The notes under the pieces: model-generated
The model's input: only the letters and a program-made list of their open reading frames with translations
Database searches by the model: none
Told to the model about the DNA's origin: nothing
Made by a program: the position numbers and the translations under genes
Source: Candidatus Amphrikana amoebophyrae
GTDB taxonomy: Bacteria > Chlamydiota > Chlamydiia > Chlamydiales > JACRBE01
Length of the DNA: 33,482 nt
Direction: 5' to 3'
Assembly: GCA_030408475.1 (NCBI GenBank)
Contig: JAUHQG010000030.1
Span: 1-33,482, forward strand
Shown here: piece after piece, positions 6,474-15,946 of the stretch
Layout: the number at the start of each line of letters is the position of its first letter
Numbering within the stretch: the stretch's first letter is position 1

Positions 6474-8819
6474 ATGAAAAAACATGAACTCACCGTCAAT
6501 ATCGGCGGTAAACAAATCACATTTGAAACAGGTCGAATAGCTCGTCAAGCTAATGGCGCTGTCATGCTTCGCACTAGCGATACCATGATTATGGCAACTG
6601 CTTGTCAATCTTCAAAACCTGCTGATGATATCGACTTCTTGCCAATGAGAGTTGACTACCAAGAGAAATTCTCTTCTGCTGGTAAAACTCAAGGCGGATT
6701 TATTAAGCGTGATGGTAAGCCGTCTGAACGTGAAATTTTAACTTGTCGCCTAATTGATAGACCGATTAGACCTCTTTTTGAAGACGGCTATTTCCAAGAA
6801 ATGCAACTTCTTAGCTACGTTATGTCTTATGATGGCTCCATGGTCTTAGAACCTCTCGCTATTTGCGCTTCTTCTGCTGCTCTTGTCATCTCTGACATCC
6901 CTTTGAAAAAAGCTGTCGGAGCTGTCTCAGTTGGTATGGTTAACGGCGAATTCGTCTTAAACCCATCTGTTGCCGAAATGGAAAATTCAAAAATTGAATT
7001 AATCATTGCCGGTACTCTAGACGCTATCTTAATGATTGAAGGATTTTGTGACTTCTTAACTGAAGATCAAGTTTTAGAAGCTTGTGAATTTGGTCACGAA
7101 GCTATTAAAGAAATCTGCGCTAGATTAGAAGAATGGAAAGTGCAAGTGGGTAAAGAAAAAAACCTCGATCTACTTTGCCCAGTCTCTGAAGACCTTATCT
7201 CTGAGATCCACACCTCAATTTGCAATGAAATACCAATTGCTCTTGCTATTACTGGTAGATCTGAAAGAGAAAAAGCTCTTTCAGAGATCCACGACAAAGT
7301 GAAAACTCACTATCTAGATGTTAAAGAACCTCTACATAAAAGCTCTCACGTCAAAATGGCTCTAAAAAAAGTGACCGCTAAAATCATGCGTGATAAAGTT
7401 CTCGCTGAAAATAAACGTTCTGATGGAAGAAGACCTGATGAAATTCGTCAGATTACTGTTGAACCTGCCCTGCTTCCTAGAACTCACGGATCTGCCCTAT
7501 TCACTCGGGGAGAAACCCAAGCTATTGCAGTTTGTACTCTTGGTCCTGATACTATGGGTCAAAGATATGAAGACCTAGAAGATGACAAAACTCGTAAGTT
7601 CTACCTACAATACGCTTTCCCTCCATTTAGTGTAGGTGAAGTAGGTAGAGTTGGACCTCCTGGAAGACGTGAAGTGGGTCACGGAAAATTAGCTGAAAAA
7701 GCTTTGCAATTCTCCTTACCTTCTCATGAAAGCTTCCCATACACAATTCGTCTAGAGTCTAACATCACTGAATCAAACGGTTCGTCTTCAATGGCTTCAG
7801 TTTGCGGTGGATGTATCGCTATGATGGATGCCGGTGTTCCAATCTCAAGACCAGTAGCTGGAATCGCTATGGGACTTATTTTGGAAGGGGAAAAATTCAC
7901 TGTATTATCTGATATATTAGGTGTTGAAGACGCCCTTGGCGACATGGACTTCAAAATCACGGGTGATGATAAAGGCATTACAGCCTTTCAACTCGATATC
8001 AAAATTGAGGGAATCACTCCAAATATTATGAAAGTTGCTCTCATGCAAGCTAAAGAAGGCCGTACTCACATCTTAAATAAGATGATTGATGCGTGCCCTG
8101 TATCTCGCGATCAACTTTCAAAATATGCTCCACGAATTGTTTCTATCCCAATCCCTCCAAGTAAAATTGGTATTATTATTGGTCCTGGTGGTAAGCAGAT
8201 CAAAGCGATCGTGGCTGAAACTGGCGTCGATATCAATATCAACGACGAAGGTGAAGAAGCTCAAGTTAATATCGCTTCAAATGATGCCGAAGCTATGGAT
8301 AAAGCGATCGCAATTGTTCAAAACTTGATTGCTGAAGTTGAAATTGGAAAAACCTATGATGGGAAAGTTGTTTCAATCGTTGCTTTTGGTATGTTTGTCG
8401 CTATTTTAAGTAAAGAAGGTCTTTGCCACATTTCAGAAATTGCTCATGAAAGAGTTGAAAATGTAGAAGATCACTTCAAAATTGGTGATGAAGTTCAAGT
8501 TAAAGTATTAGATGTTAATGATAGAGGGCAAATTAAACTCTCTAGAAAAGCGCTATTACCAAGACCTGAAGGAATGCCAGAGCCAACTCCTCGTGAGGAT
8601 CGTCCTAGAAGACCTAGAAGCGATGATCGCCGTGGTGGTGAAAGAAGAGATCGTAATGATCGCGGTAGCGATAGAAGAGAACGTAGTGATCGCAACATAG
8701 AACGCGATGACAAACCTGCTTCAAGACCAATAGCTGATAAAGCTGAGATGAATGAGCAAAGAGCAAAAATGCTCATACCACCTCCAATCATTAAAACTCC
8801 CTATTCTTCAGAAGAATAA
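6474..8819 (+). CDS. pnp: Polyribonucleotide nucleotidyltransferase (PNPase)
   Basis: A 781-residue 3'-to-5' phosphorolytic exoribonuclease for mRNA decay. Two RNase PH-like domains (about 10-215 and 320-545) flank a helical linker. The second holds the catalytic DALGDMDFK stretch (about 486-494). A KH domain with IIIGPGGKQI (about 567-576) and an S1 domain (about 624-692) follow. The last 85 residues form a highly charged tail of Arg/Asp/Glu repeats (RRDRNDRG, RRERSDRN) ending in a proline-rich segment. This makes the protein longer than the usual ~700. The start has GGAG upstream. In chlamydiae the gene normally follows rpsO directly. Here a 972-base gene lies between them, so pnp presumably has its own promoter. 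Confidence 0.96.
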   Translation: MKKHELTVNIGGKQITFETGRIARQANGAVMLRTSDTMIMATACQSSKPADDIDFLPMRVDYQEKFSSAGKTQGGFIKRDGKPSEREILTCRLIDRPIRPLFEDGYFQEMQLLSYVMSYDGSMVLEPLAICASSAALVISDIPLKKAVGAVSVGMVNGEFVLNPSVAEMENSKIELIIAGTLDAILMIEGFCDFLTEDQVLEACEFGHEAIKEICARLEEWKVQVGKEKNLDLLCPVSEDLISEIHTSICNEIPIALAITGRSEREKALSEIHDKVKTHYLDVKEPLHKSSHVKMALKKVTAKIMRDKVLAENKRSDGRRPDEIRQITVEPALLPRTHGSALFTRGETQAIAVCTLGPDTMGQRYEDLEDDKTRKFYLQYAFPPFSVGEVGRVGPPGRREVGHGKLAEKALQFSLPSHESFPYTIRLESNITESNGSSSMASVCGGCIAMMDAGVPISRPVAGIAMGLILEGEKFTVLSDILGVEDALGDMDFKITGDDKGITAFQLDIKIEGITPNIMKVALMQAKEGRTHILNKMIDACPVSRDQLSKYAPRIVSIPIPPSKIGIIIGPGGKQIKAIVAETGVDININDEGEEAQVNIASNDAEAMDKAIAIVQNLIAEVEIGKTYDGKVVSIVAFGMFVAILSKEGLCHISEIAHERVENVEDHFKIGDEVQVKVLDVNDRGQIKLSRKALLPRPEGMPEPTPREDRPRRPRSDDRRGGERRDRNDRGSDRRERSDRNIERDDKPASRPIADKAEMNEQRAKMLIPPPIIKTPYSSEE

Positions 8820-8826
8820 TTAGACA

Positions 8827-8856
8827 AAGGCTCTCAGAAATGAGGGCCTTTTTTTC
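8827..8856 (+). terminator. Intrinsic terminator after pnp
   Basis: A 10-bp stem with one G·U pair (8827-8836 with 8841-8850), a GAAA tetraloop and a T-run to 8856, beginning 8 bases after the pnp stop. Confidence 0.9.
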
Positions 8857-8996
8857 TACATAACACCAATTACACTCCTCATGTAGGATATCCATAACGA
8901 GCAATAAAAACGGATATAGGCGATGGAACAATGGACTTCAAAGCTTAATAGCTACATATTCCATTCCTATTAAAACCCAAGTTGTGTCTAAAATAC

Positions 8997-9028
8997 AAAA
9001 AAAAAAGGGACTTGCTAGCCCCTTTTTT
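8997..9028 (-). terminator. Intrinsic terminator of ftsH
   Basis: On the minus strand, a stem GGGGCT/AGTCCC extended by A/T pairs, with a 4-base loop, is followed by about ten Ts (8997-9006). It lies directly after the ftsH stop. The roughly 140 bases between it and the pnp terminator hold nothing I can identify. Confidence 0.8.
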
Positions 9029-11782
9029 CTATACACCTTGTGGCGTTGGATCTTCACCATGAAGATTGCTCTTCAGATCTTTTTTTGGTGGTGGTGGTGG
9101 TGGTGACTTCTTATGTGCTTCTTCACTCTCTTTTAAACGCTTGGCCTTCTCTTCTCTATCCCAAGTTCCTTTCATTATATGAGCGAGATCCTCTTGATCT
9201 AATGTCTCAAACTCCATGAGCATTTCAGCCATAAGCTTCACTTTATCAGCTTGCTGGTTAACCACTTTAGTTGCTAAAACATGCGCTTCATCAATCAATT
9301 TCTTAACTTCTGCATCAATCAATTTTGAAGTATCAGGTGAGTAATTCTTCTCAGGAGTAGTTCCTCCTAAATATTGGTTAGCATTGCTAGTATTATCATC
9401 GTACGCCACCAAACCAAGTGATTCAGTCATTCCCCATTCACATACCATCGCTCTAGCTAATTTTGTCGCTTGAGAAATATCCATTTGAGCTCCAGAACAA
9501 ATGTCACCAATGAAAATTTCTTCAGCAACTCTTCCACCCATTAAAACAGCTAATTGATCAAGTAACTCTTTTCTCCAGTAGCTCACTCGGTTTTGCTTAG
9601 GTAAAAAATGGGTTGCACCAAGTGACATACCCCTAGGAATAATCGTCACTTTTTCAACATCATCAGAATGCTTAACTGTTAATCCAACAATAGCATGACC
9701 TGATTCATGGTAAGCAGTTGTTTTCTTCTCAGCATCATCCAATTGCATGCTCTTTCGCTCTTTTCCAAAGCGAACTTTATCACATGCGATTACTGCATCT
9801 TCGTGAGTAACAGCCCTTCTATGATTTCTAGCCGCTAATAAAGCGGCTTCATTTAAGATATTCATTAAATCAGCACCTGAAGAACCTGGGGTCATTCGAG
9901 CAATGACTGATAAGTCTACATTTTCATCAAGCTTGATTTTTTTAGCATGAACTTTCAAAATCGCTAATCTACCCTTCACATCAGGAAGATCCATTACGAT
10001 TCTTCTATCAAATCGTCCTGGTCTTAAAAGGGCTTTATCCAAAACATCAGGTCTATTTGTTGCAGCCATTAATATGACCCCTTCATTAGAGTTCATACCA
10101 TCCATTTCAACCAATAATTGGTTTAATGTTTGCTCTCTTTCATCATGTCCACCACCTATTCCAGCTCCACGATGACGACCTACAGCATCAATTTCATCAA
10201 TAAAGATAATGCATGGCGCCTGTTTCTTTGCTTGCTCAAATAAATCACGAATTCGACTCGCCCCTACTCCAACAAACATTTCAACAAAATCAGACCCAGA
10301 GATGGAGAAAAATGGCCTATCAGCCTCTCCAGCTACTGCTTTAGCAATTAAAGTCTTACCTGTTCCAGGAGATCCTACACATAGCACACCTCTTGGGATT
10401 CTAGCTCCCAAAGCAGTATATCGAGTAGGGTCTTTTAAAAAGTCGACTATCTCTTCCAATTCTTCTTTAGCTTCATCAACGCCAGCTACATCATTAAATG
10501 TAATTTGCATTGCACTTTTTACAAGCATTTTAGCAGGTGATTTCCCAAAATTCATCGCTGAAGAAGCTCCCCCCTTCATTTGCCTTGAGAAAATAAAATA
10601 GAGTAACAATACAACAGAGGCAATCGGCAATATTGTAAAGAGAATATAGCTAATATAGTTTGGCGAAGGCTCTTGGCTCTTGAATGTCTTTTCTAGCACT
10701 TGGTTACGAGGTTGATCAGGAGCCTTAAACGAAAGACCCTTATTTTCCTCGAAATTAGTCCACTCTTTATTAGCTCCAGCAAACCACTGTTGAAAAGCTT
10801 CTGGATCTTGACGTTCTAGTGCTTTAGTTGTCAGCTCTTTATTATTAAAAAACCAAATGACCCCCTCTACTTTAGCCCGTGACTTTGTCAATTGGGCTTC
10901 GTTGGTTTCAAAGTCTTGAGCGATCACTTCAAATCGTTGTAAATCTTCCATATACGAACGGGTAGATCTTAACTGAGATAATCTAACACCATCCATAGAT
11001 TTATTAAGTTCAAGCGCTACTTTCTTTAGATCGTCCATAGAAGCTTTAAATACGCCCATTTTCTGCATGCTTCCCATTTCACTTGATTTAAGTGCTTGAG
11101 ATACTTGATCTTCTAATGATCGCAAAGATTTTTTAATAGATTCTGATCCAATCCCTAAAGTGGGTGATAAAAATCCTTGAATAACGCTTTGAAGTCCTAC
11201 GCCTAAATTTTGAATATTAGCTACAGATGAGCTATTAGCCGCACTGGCAAACATAGCATCTATATCTTTGATTGAGCGAATGTCACCTGTTGAATATTGA
11301 GTAAGTTTAATTCCTGCTTGAAATTCATTATTATTGTAAGCTGAACTTACAACTGTATAACCTGACTTATTTAATTGCATGCCAGTGAGTTGTAGAAAAA
11401 ACAAAGAAGCATTCATAACATCTTGCTTTAAAGTAGAAACTTCACCAAGCAAGCGGATTTTCTCACTACCAAGCTCATGACTTTGATTTAACAGTTGTAA
11501 AAATCTGAATCTATCATTAGAGCCTTCAGCTAGAGTTTGGTTGAATTTACCACTAAATGTAACCAAATTATCATTTAGAGCCGTTTTAGTATTATGGTCT
11601 TTATGAACTAAATCAAGATTAACCAAATGCTCAAGTTGGTGACTGAATGAAACCTTAGCAGATTTCGAATCACTCATATTTTGTATGGTTAAGATAATTA
11701 GAATTGCAGCAATAAGGAATATAAATATTCCACCTTGAAAGCCTTTTTTATTATCTTTATTCGTATTATTTCCATTACTCAT
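9029..11782 (-). CDS. ftsH: ATP-dependent zinc metalloprotease FtsH (long form)
   Basis: A 917-residue membrane-anchored AAA+ protease for quality control of membrane proteins. The first membrane helix is at about 16-36 and the second at about 377-400, with an unusually long (about 340 residues) helical extracytoplasmic domain between them. Walker A GSPGTGKT is near 469-476, Walker B IIFIDEID near 523-530, the arginine finger region RPGRFDR follows, and the zinc site HESGH is near 692-696. A low-complexity tail contains six prolines in a row, encoded by a CCA triplet repeat. E. coli FtsH has ~650 residues; the long form fits what I recall of chlamydial FtsH (~910). The shine-dalgarno is weak. 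It lies convergent with pnp and downstream of tilS, as in Chlamydia. Confidence 0.95.
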   Translation of the reverse strand: MSNGNNTNKDNKKGFQGGIFIFLIAAILIILTIQNMSDSKSAKVSFSHQLEHLVNLDLVHKDHNTKTALNDNLVTFSGKFNQTLAEGSNDRFRFLQLLNQSHELGSEKIRLLGEVSTLKQDVMNASLFFLQLTGMQLNKSGYTVVSSAYNNNEFQAGIKLTQYSTGDIRSIKDIDAMFASAANSSSVANIQNLGVGLQSVIQGFLSPTLGIGSESIKKSLRSLEDQVSQALKSSEMGSMQKMGVFKASMDDLKKVALELNKSMDGVRLSQLRSTRSYMEDLQRFEVIAQDFETNEAQLTKSRAKVEGVIWFFNNKELTTKALERQDPEAFQQWFAGANKEWTNFEENKGLSFKAPDQPRNQVLEKTFKSQEPSPNYISYILFTILPIASVVLLLYFIFSRQMKGGASSAMNFGKSPAKMLVKSAMQITFNDVAGVDEAKEELEEIVDFLKDPTRYTALGARIPRGVLCVGSPGTGKTLIAKAVAGEADRPFFSISGSDFVEMFVGVGASRIRDLFEQAKKQAPCIIFIDEIDAVGRHRGAGIGGGHDEREQTLNQLLVEMDGMNSNEGVILMAATNRPDVLDKALLRPGRFDRRIVMDLPDVKGRLAILKVHAKKIKLDENVDLSVIARMTPGSSGADLMNILNEAALLAARNHRRAVTHEDAVIACDKVRFGKERKSMQLDDAEKKTTAYHESGHAIVGLTVKHSDDVEKVTIIPRGMSLGATHFLPKQNRVSYWRKELLDQLAVLMGGRVAEEIFIGDICSGAQMDISQATKLARAMVCEWGMTESLGLVAYDDNTSNANQYLGGTTPEKNYSPDTSKLIDAEVKKLIDEAHVLATKVVNQQADKVKLMAEMLMEFETLDQEDLAHIMKGTWDREEKAKRLKESEEAHKKSPPPPPPKKDLKSNLHGEDPTPQGV
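9086..9104. repeat. Trinucleotide repeat in ftsH tail
   Basis: Six tandem TGG units (CCA on the coding strand) encode six consecutive prolines near the FtsH C-terminus. They are flanked by a T-run (AAA AAA codons). Copy number could vary without breaking the frame. Confidence 0.85.
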
Positions 11783-11989
11783 ATATAATCTTACACGCTA
11801 AAAATTAAGGCTTTCTGAATAGGTAAACTATCCAAATCCAAGCCAGTTAGGTAAAAAATGTGGCAACTGATGTCATCAAACCCTCTCTTACACTAAAGTC
11901 TATGTGAAACTCAATAGAAAACATCAAACTTATAAAAGATATGCGTAAAGCACTGTTTTTTATCCACTTCAGTTGGCAACAGGCTTATT

Positions 11990-12940
11990 TTAACAAAGAG
12001 GCACATTCTTTGATAACTCTTTTTTCTCTATACGAAAACTACCTGCTCTATAGAGACACTTAAATGATTTACTTTCAACGAACTTACCCGACTCTCCTTT
12101 TTGACCAAGTGTAACTAAAGTTGCAACTTGCTCCCGACTAAAAGTAATACTTAGCTTATTTGCCACTCGATCAAATAAATGCCTCATTTCAATTTCTTCT
12201 TCTAAATTAGGAATTACCCTCTTGCTTTCAAATTGAGCTAAATAAGGATCCGTTTTTCTATCGAGATACAATTTAAGCTTAGAAGAAACCTGCGAAAGCT
12301 CATTTAAATTTTGTCCTATTCCCTTTCCAAAGGAGTCTTCAAGTTGTGGGATTAAGCGCTTTCGCATTCTAGCACGTAAAAAATGTTGGTCTTCATTTGT
12401 TTCATCTATAAAATAATGAACTTGATTACTGTTTGCCCAATTGATGATTTCAGATTTATGGCATTCTAATAAGGGGCGCACTACTCTCATAGTCCCAACT
12501 TCACTTTCTAAAGCGATTCCACCAAGCTTAGTGAGTTTTGCTCCCTCAAATAATCGCTTAATCACTGTTTCAATATGATCATCTAGATGGTGACCTAAGA
12601 TTAAAATATCTGCTTCACTTTCTTTAAAAAATTTCCAACGCTCATTACGAAGCCTATCTTCAATATTCCCTTTAGCAAAATCAAACCCCTTTACTTCCCT
12701 GACAGAAAAGGGAACCTCTAACTTTTCGCACAAATCAGCCAGCTGCTCAGCTTCTTCTTTACTTTTATTTCGCCAACCATGATCTATATATAAAGCTCTA
12801 AATGAAATTTTAACTTTACGAAGTAAATGAAAAAGCACCATAGAATCAGGTCCACCTGACAAACCCAGCACAATTTGGCATTTATTAGATAAAAATGGCT
12901 TAATTTTTTCTCGAAACTTCAAAAATAAGTGATCTTTCAT
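11990..12940 (-). CDS. tilS: tRNA(Ile)-lysidine synthetase
   Basis: A 316-residue N-type ATP pyrophosphatase that attaches lysine to C34 of tRNA-Ile(CAU), changing its charging and decoding from Met to Ile. The PP-loop SGGPDS is at 28-33. It is followed by YIDHGWR and GHHLDDHIET (about 116-125), both typical of TilS. Length fits the shorter form found in chlamydiae; E. coli TilS is ~430 residues with an extra C-terminal domain. It is transcribed toward ftsH with a 207-base gap in which no clear promoter was seen, and diverges from lptF. Confidence 0.93.
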   Translation of the reverse strand: MKDHLFLKFREKIKPFLSNKCQIVLGLSGGPDSMVLFHLLRKVKISFRALYIDHGWRNKSKEEAEQLADLCEKLEVPFSVREVKGFDFAKGNIEDRLRNERWKFFKESEADILILGHHLDDHIETVIKRLFEGAKLTKLGGIALESEVGTMRVVRPLLECHKSEIINWANSNQVHYFIDETNEDQHFLRARMRKRLIPQLEDSFGKGIGQNLNELSQVSSKLKLYLDRKTDPYLAQFESKRVIPNLEEEIEMRHLFDRVANKLSITFSREQVATLVTLGQKGESGKFVESKSFKCLYRAGSFRIEKKELSKNVPLC

Positions 12941-12947
12941 GGAGTAA

Positions 12948-12977
12948 ATTGTACTAAATTTGTATAATTAGTCACAA
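12948..12977 (-). promoter_or_regulatory. Possible tilS promoter in divergent region
   Basis: On the minus strand TTGTGA (12977-12972) and TACAAT (12953-12948) are spaced by 18 bp. Transcription would start almost at the tilS ATG, giving a nearly leaderless message. On the plus strand the same 47-base region holds TATAAT (12963-12968), a possible -10 for lptF with no convincing -35. Confidence 0.3.
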
Positions 12978-12996
12978 TAATTAATGGATGAGCTAC

Positions 12997-14094
12997 ATGC
13001 CAATCATTTGGCGCTATTTACTTCGAAACTACTTTAAGATCTTTTCTTTATCGATCTTTGTCTTTATCTCTATGCTTATATTGATGAGAATGCAAGAGAT
13101 AGCCCGCTTCGCTACACTGGGAACATCGATCTCTACCATACTATTTTTTATTCTTTACCAATTCCCTCTTATTTTACCTCTAGCAATCCCTATTTCAGCC
13201 CTCATAGCCTCGACATTGCTCATGGGTAAGTTGAGCTCTAGCCACGAACTCACCTCTTTACGGGCTCAAGGCTACAGCATCAAAGAAGTTCTTTTCCCCA
13301 TAAGACTCATAGCATTTTCTTTAGCTCTACTAAATTTCTTTATCGTTTCAGAGCTAACGCCCGGAACCAAACTTAAAAGCAAAAACTTAGTCTACCAAGC
13401 AACAGCTCATAACCCACTAATGCTATTACGGTTAAATAAGAACAGTAAAATCAAAAATTCGTATGCTGACCTTCAAATCATCAATTCAGGAAAGAGCGCA
13501 AAAGATTTTTTATTTTCTTTTGTAAATCCTAAATCTGGAAAGCTCAATTTATTTTTAGCCGACAAACTAACAGTTCAAGAGCAAGGGGTTTTAATCGGTG
13601 ATCAAGTGAGCTTCATATCTATATTGCCCTCTAATAAAGAAAATTCTTTTGACCACTTATTAATTGAAAACCACAATTCAATTAGAAATTCTTCTCTTGC
13701 TATAGCCTCGTTATTACATGAAACAGATATCAAGAAACAAACTCTTAAGAAATTAAAAATTAAGCCACTACTTATTAAAACTTTTATTGATAAGAATTCA
13801 GAGCAAACAATTCAGTGTATCACTGAAATCTCTCGACGCATATATTTAGCCCTGGTTACGTTCTCATTTTCTATGCTGGGCGCCTTATTTTCTATTCAAA
13901 TTGGGCGCATTAAAAAGAGAAAAGGGTTGCTGGTCATTTTGATTTTCTCTTCCATAGCTTTAGCGGCTTATCTATTAACAAAGGGTAATTCTTCTAATAT
14001 GTATCTTGTCATCGCCTATTTTGCTTTACCTCAAATAGCGATACTAGTTGCTAATCGAATTAAATTAAATGCTATAGAACGGGGGATCGAATGA
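12997..14094 (+). CDS. lptF: LPS export permease, LptF type (YjgP/YjgQ family)
   Basis: A polytopic permease of 365 residues, with three membrane helices at each end around a periplasmic beta-rich region. This is the LptF/LptG pattern. LptF and LptG form the channel that, driven by LptB, lifts LPS from the inner membrane. Typical family segments seen: LPLAIPISALIASTLLMGKLSS then HELTSLRAQGYS. An upstream in-frame ATG at 12988 adds three residues. I prefer 12997 because GGATGAG lies at a suitable distance before it. It overlaps the next permease by 4 bases (ATGA). The equivalent in C. trachomatis is, from memory, CT839. The F versus G assignment comes from order and style only. Confidence 0.8.
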   Translation: MPIIWRYLLRNYFKIFSLSIFVFISMLILMRMQEIARFATLGTSISTILFFILYQFPLILPLAIPISALIASTLLMGKLSSSHELTSLRAQGYSIKEVLFPIRLIAFSLALLNFFIVSELTPGTKLKSKNLVYQATAHNPLMLLRLNKNSKIKNSYADLQIINSGKSAKDFLFSFVNPKSGKLNLFLADKLTVQEQGVLIGDQVSFISILPSNKENSFDHLLIENHNSIRNSSLAIASLLHETDIKKQTLKKLKIKPLLIKTFIDKNSEQTIQCITEISRRIYLALVTFSFSMLGALFSIQIGRIKKRKGLLVILIFSSIALAAYLLTKGNSSNMYLVIAYFALPQIAILVANRIKLNAIERGIE

Positions 14095-15170
14095 TATATT
14101 CCTCTATACAAACCAAGTACATTGTAAATTTAATGCTAAAGAGATTCTTTACCTTACTCTCTTTATTTTACCTCACCTATGTCATATTCGACCTCTCTAT
14201 TAATATATCCCATCTTAGTGAACACGCCTCATTGAGCAAAATAGTTCTATACTACTTGTTCAACTTCATTAAGAGAGTCGATCTTTTAATCCCTTTAAGC
14301 TTAATGTTTACCACTATTAATGTGTTAACTACTTTGAACATTCACAATGAGCTTCTCGCCTTTCAAACCACTGGCAGGACCATCAAAAGAATTGTGAAGC
14401 CAATCATAGTAATGTCAATAGTTTGCTCCCTATTTGTTTTAGCATGTTATCAATCCGCCTTCCCTCATGCTCAGTCGTTCATAGATGGCGTCAAACACAA
14501 TAATTCTGAGCAAGCACGACTGATAGGTAAAAAAAATCTTATCCACACTATTTCATATGACAATGGATCCAAGCTTTTATTTAGTGACCACAACTTTGAA
14601 TCAAAAACCATACGGGACGCCTATTTCATCATCTCTTCCAATGATATTTGGCACTTTAAAGAACTCAAAGAAATCAACAATGAAATTTATGGCTACTTTG
14701 TAGACCATATGAAAAAAAATTCTAATGGCGTGTTGCAAAATATTGACTCCTTTCCAAAATTAAAGGTCTCTTTTATCAATTCCCCACTATTCTCTTTAAC
14801 AGATCAAGAAAAAGAACCATTTGAAAACTACTCCATTACAGCGCTTTTTACAAAATTTTTACGCCCTTACGATTCCAATAATAAACAATACCACGAAATC
14901 TCAACTCAGCTTTTTTCAAAACTTTCTATGCCTTGGTTTTCTCTATTAATTGCATTAGCTGTAATACCATTTTGTACAAAATTTAGTCGTATGCATAAAA
15001 ATTACTTTATTTATACATTAAGCTTGCTAGGATTTGTCTCCTTTTTTACAATTACAGATGCATGTGTTATACTCGGGGAAAACAACATCCTCTCTCCTGC
15101 ATTAGCAGTTTTTGGCCCTATTGCCACCCTATTAACCCTATTTGGCATTCGATTTGCCTCCCATAAATAA
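14091..15170 (+). CDS. lptG: LPS export permease, LptG type (YjgP/YjgQ family)
   Basis: A 359-residue partner of the preceding permease with the same helix–periplasmic domain–helix plan. It has hydrophobic segments near 20-40, 55-80 and 100-120, then three more after about residue 275. It retains the family stretch HNELLAFQTTGRTIKRIVKP (about 85-104). It starts within the stop of lptF (4-base overlap) and is followed after 8 bases by the LpxT-like gene. Translational coupling implies equal amounts of the two permeases. It corresponds to CT838 in C. trachomatis by gene order. Which of the two is F or G should be treated as provisional. Confidence 0.78.
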   Translation: MIYSSIQTKYIVNLMLKRFFTLLSLFYLTYVIFDLSINISHLSEHASLSKIVLYYLFNFIKRVDLLIPLSLMFTTINVLTTLNIHNELLAFQTTGRTIKRIVKPIIVMSIVCSLFVLACYQSAFPHAQSFIDGVKHNNSEQARLIGKKNLIHTISYDNGSKLLFSDHNFESKTIRDAYFIISSNDIWHFKELKEINNEIYGYFVDHMKKNSNGVLQNIDSFPKLKVSFINSPLFSLTDQEKEPFENYSITALFTKFLRPYDSNNKQYHEISTQLFSKLSMPWFSLLIALAVIPFCTKFSRMHKNYFIYTLSLLGFVSFFTITDACVILGENNILSPALAVFGPIATLLTLFGIRFASHK

Positions 15171-15178
15171 GGATAAAT

Positions 15179-15946
15179 ATGAACAATACATCAACTACTC
15201 ATCAAGGCTTTAAATTAGCTGGTCTTTGGAAATCAAGGAGATTGATCGGCTTTAATGTTATTGTTCTCCTCCTTATTACGACCTGGTTAGTTCCATCCAC
15301 AAGATTTTTTTGGGACATTCTCGATCAGAAAGCATTTTTAGCTCTAAATAAATGGATCCAAACTAATCCCTATTGGCAAACTTTTTGGGCTATGGCCAAT
15401 CACAAAAATACAGATTGGCTATTTGATGCTATTATTCTATATTTTATCGGAAGCTATATTTATCACGCGCCTAGCCATTTGAAACTTAGGCGCCTTTGTG
15501 AAGTCACTTTCACTATTATTCTTACTGCATCTACTATCTTGCTCGTTAATCGATTTCTGTTTCGCGACATCATCACCATTTATAGAGAAAGCCCAAGCTT
15601 AGTCACTCCAATGGCCACATTGCTAAATACAGTAGTTCCATGGATGGAAACCAAAACCTCTGCTCGCTTCAGTTTTCCAGGAGATCACGCCACAACAGCA
15701 CTAATGTTTATTTTTGCAATGAACCTACTGCTTGACCGCCCAAAAGCATTTTTCGCTACTTTAATTGGCATATTTTTCATCTTGCCAAGGCTCATTATTG
15801 GAGCCCATTGGCTCACAGATATTTTGATTGGAAGCCTTTCGATCACCATGTTTATTATAGCATGGACATTTTATACTCCACTTTATCACACGTTTGTGAC
15901 TAAAATGGAGAATATTTTACGAACGGCAACCAAGCGAAAAACATGA
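15179..15946 (+). CDS. PAP2-family lipid A phosphotransferase, LpxT-like
   Basis: A 255-residue inner-membrane protein with about six helices and the PAP2 phosphatase motifs. RESPSL (motif 1 region) is near 138-143, FPGDHAT (166-172) is motif 2, and PRLIIGAHWLTD (203-214) is motif 3 with the catalytic histidine. The motif 2 form PGDH, rather than PSGH, and the segments around it closely resemble what I remember of E. coli LpxT. LpxT moves a phosphate from undecaprenyl diphosphate to the 1-position of lipid A. Placement directly after lptF/lptG supports a lipid A role. The start has AGGA 6 bases upstream. Alternative: undecaprenyl-diphosphate phosphatase or another PAP2 enzyme. Confidence 0.7.
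   Translation: MNNTSTTHQGFKLAGLWKSRRLIGFNVIVLLLITTWLVPSTRFFWDILDQKAFLALNKWIQTNPYWQTFWAMANHKNTDWLFDAIILYFIGSYIYHAPSHLKLRRLCEVTFTIILTASTILLVNRFLFRDIITIYRESPSLVTPMATLLNTVVPWMETKTSARFSFPGDHATTALMFIFAMNLLLDRPKAFFATLIGIFFILPRLIIGAHWLTDILIGSLSITMFIIAWTFYTPLYHTFVTKMENILRTATKRKT

Noticed and set aside
8495..8791. A 98-codon open frame antisense to the pnp tail
   Set aside because: It is a Leu/Ser/Arg-rich mirror of the repetitive Arg/Asp codons of PNPase, with no ribosome site or family resemblance.
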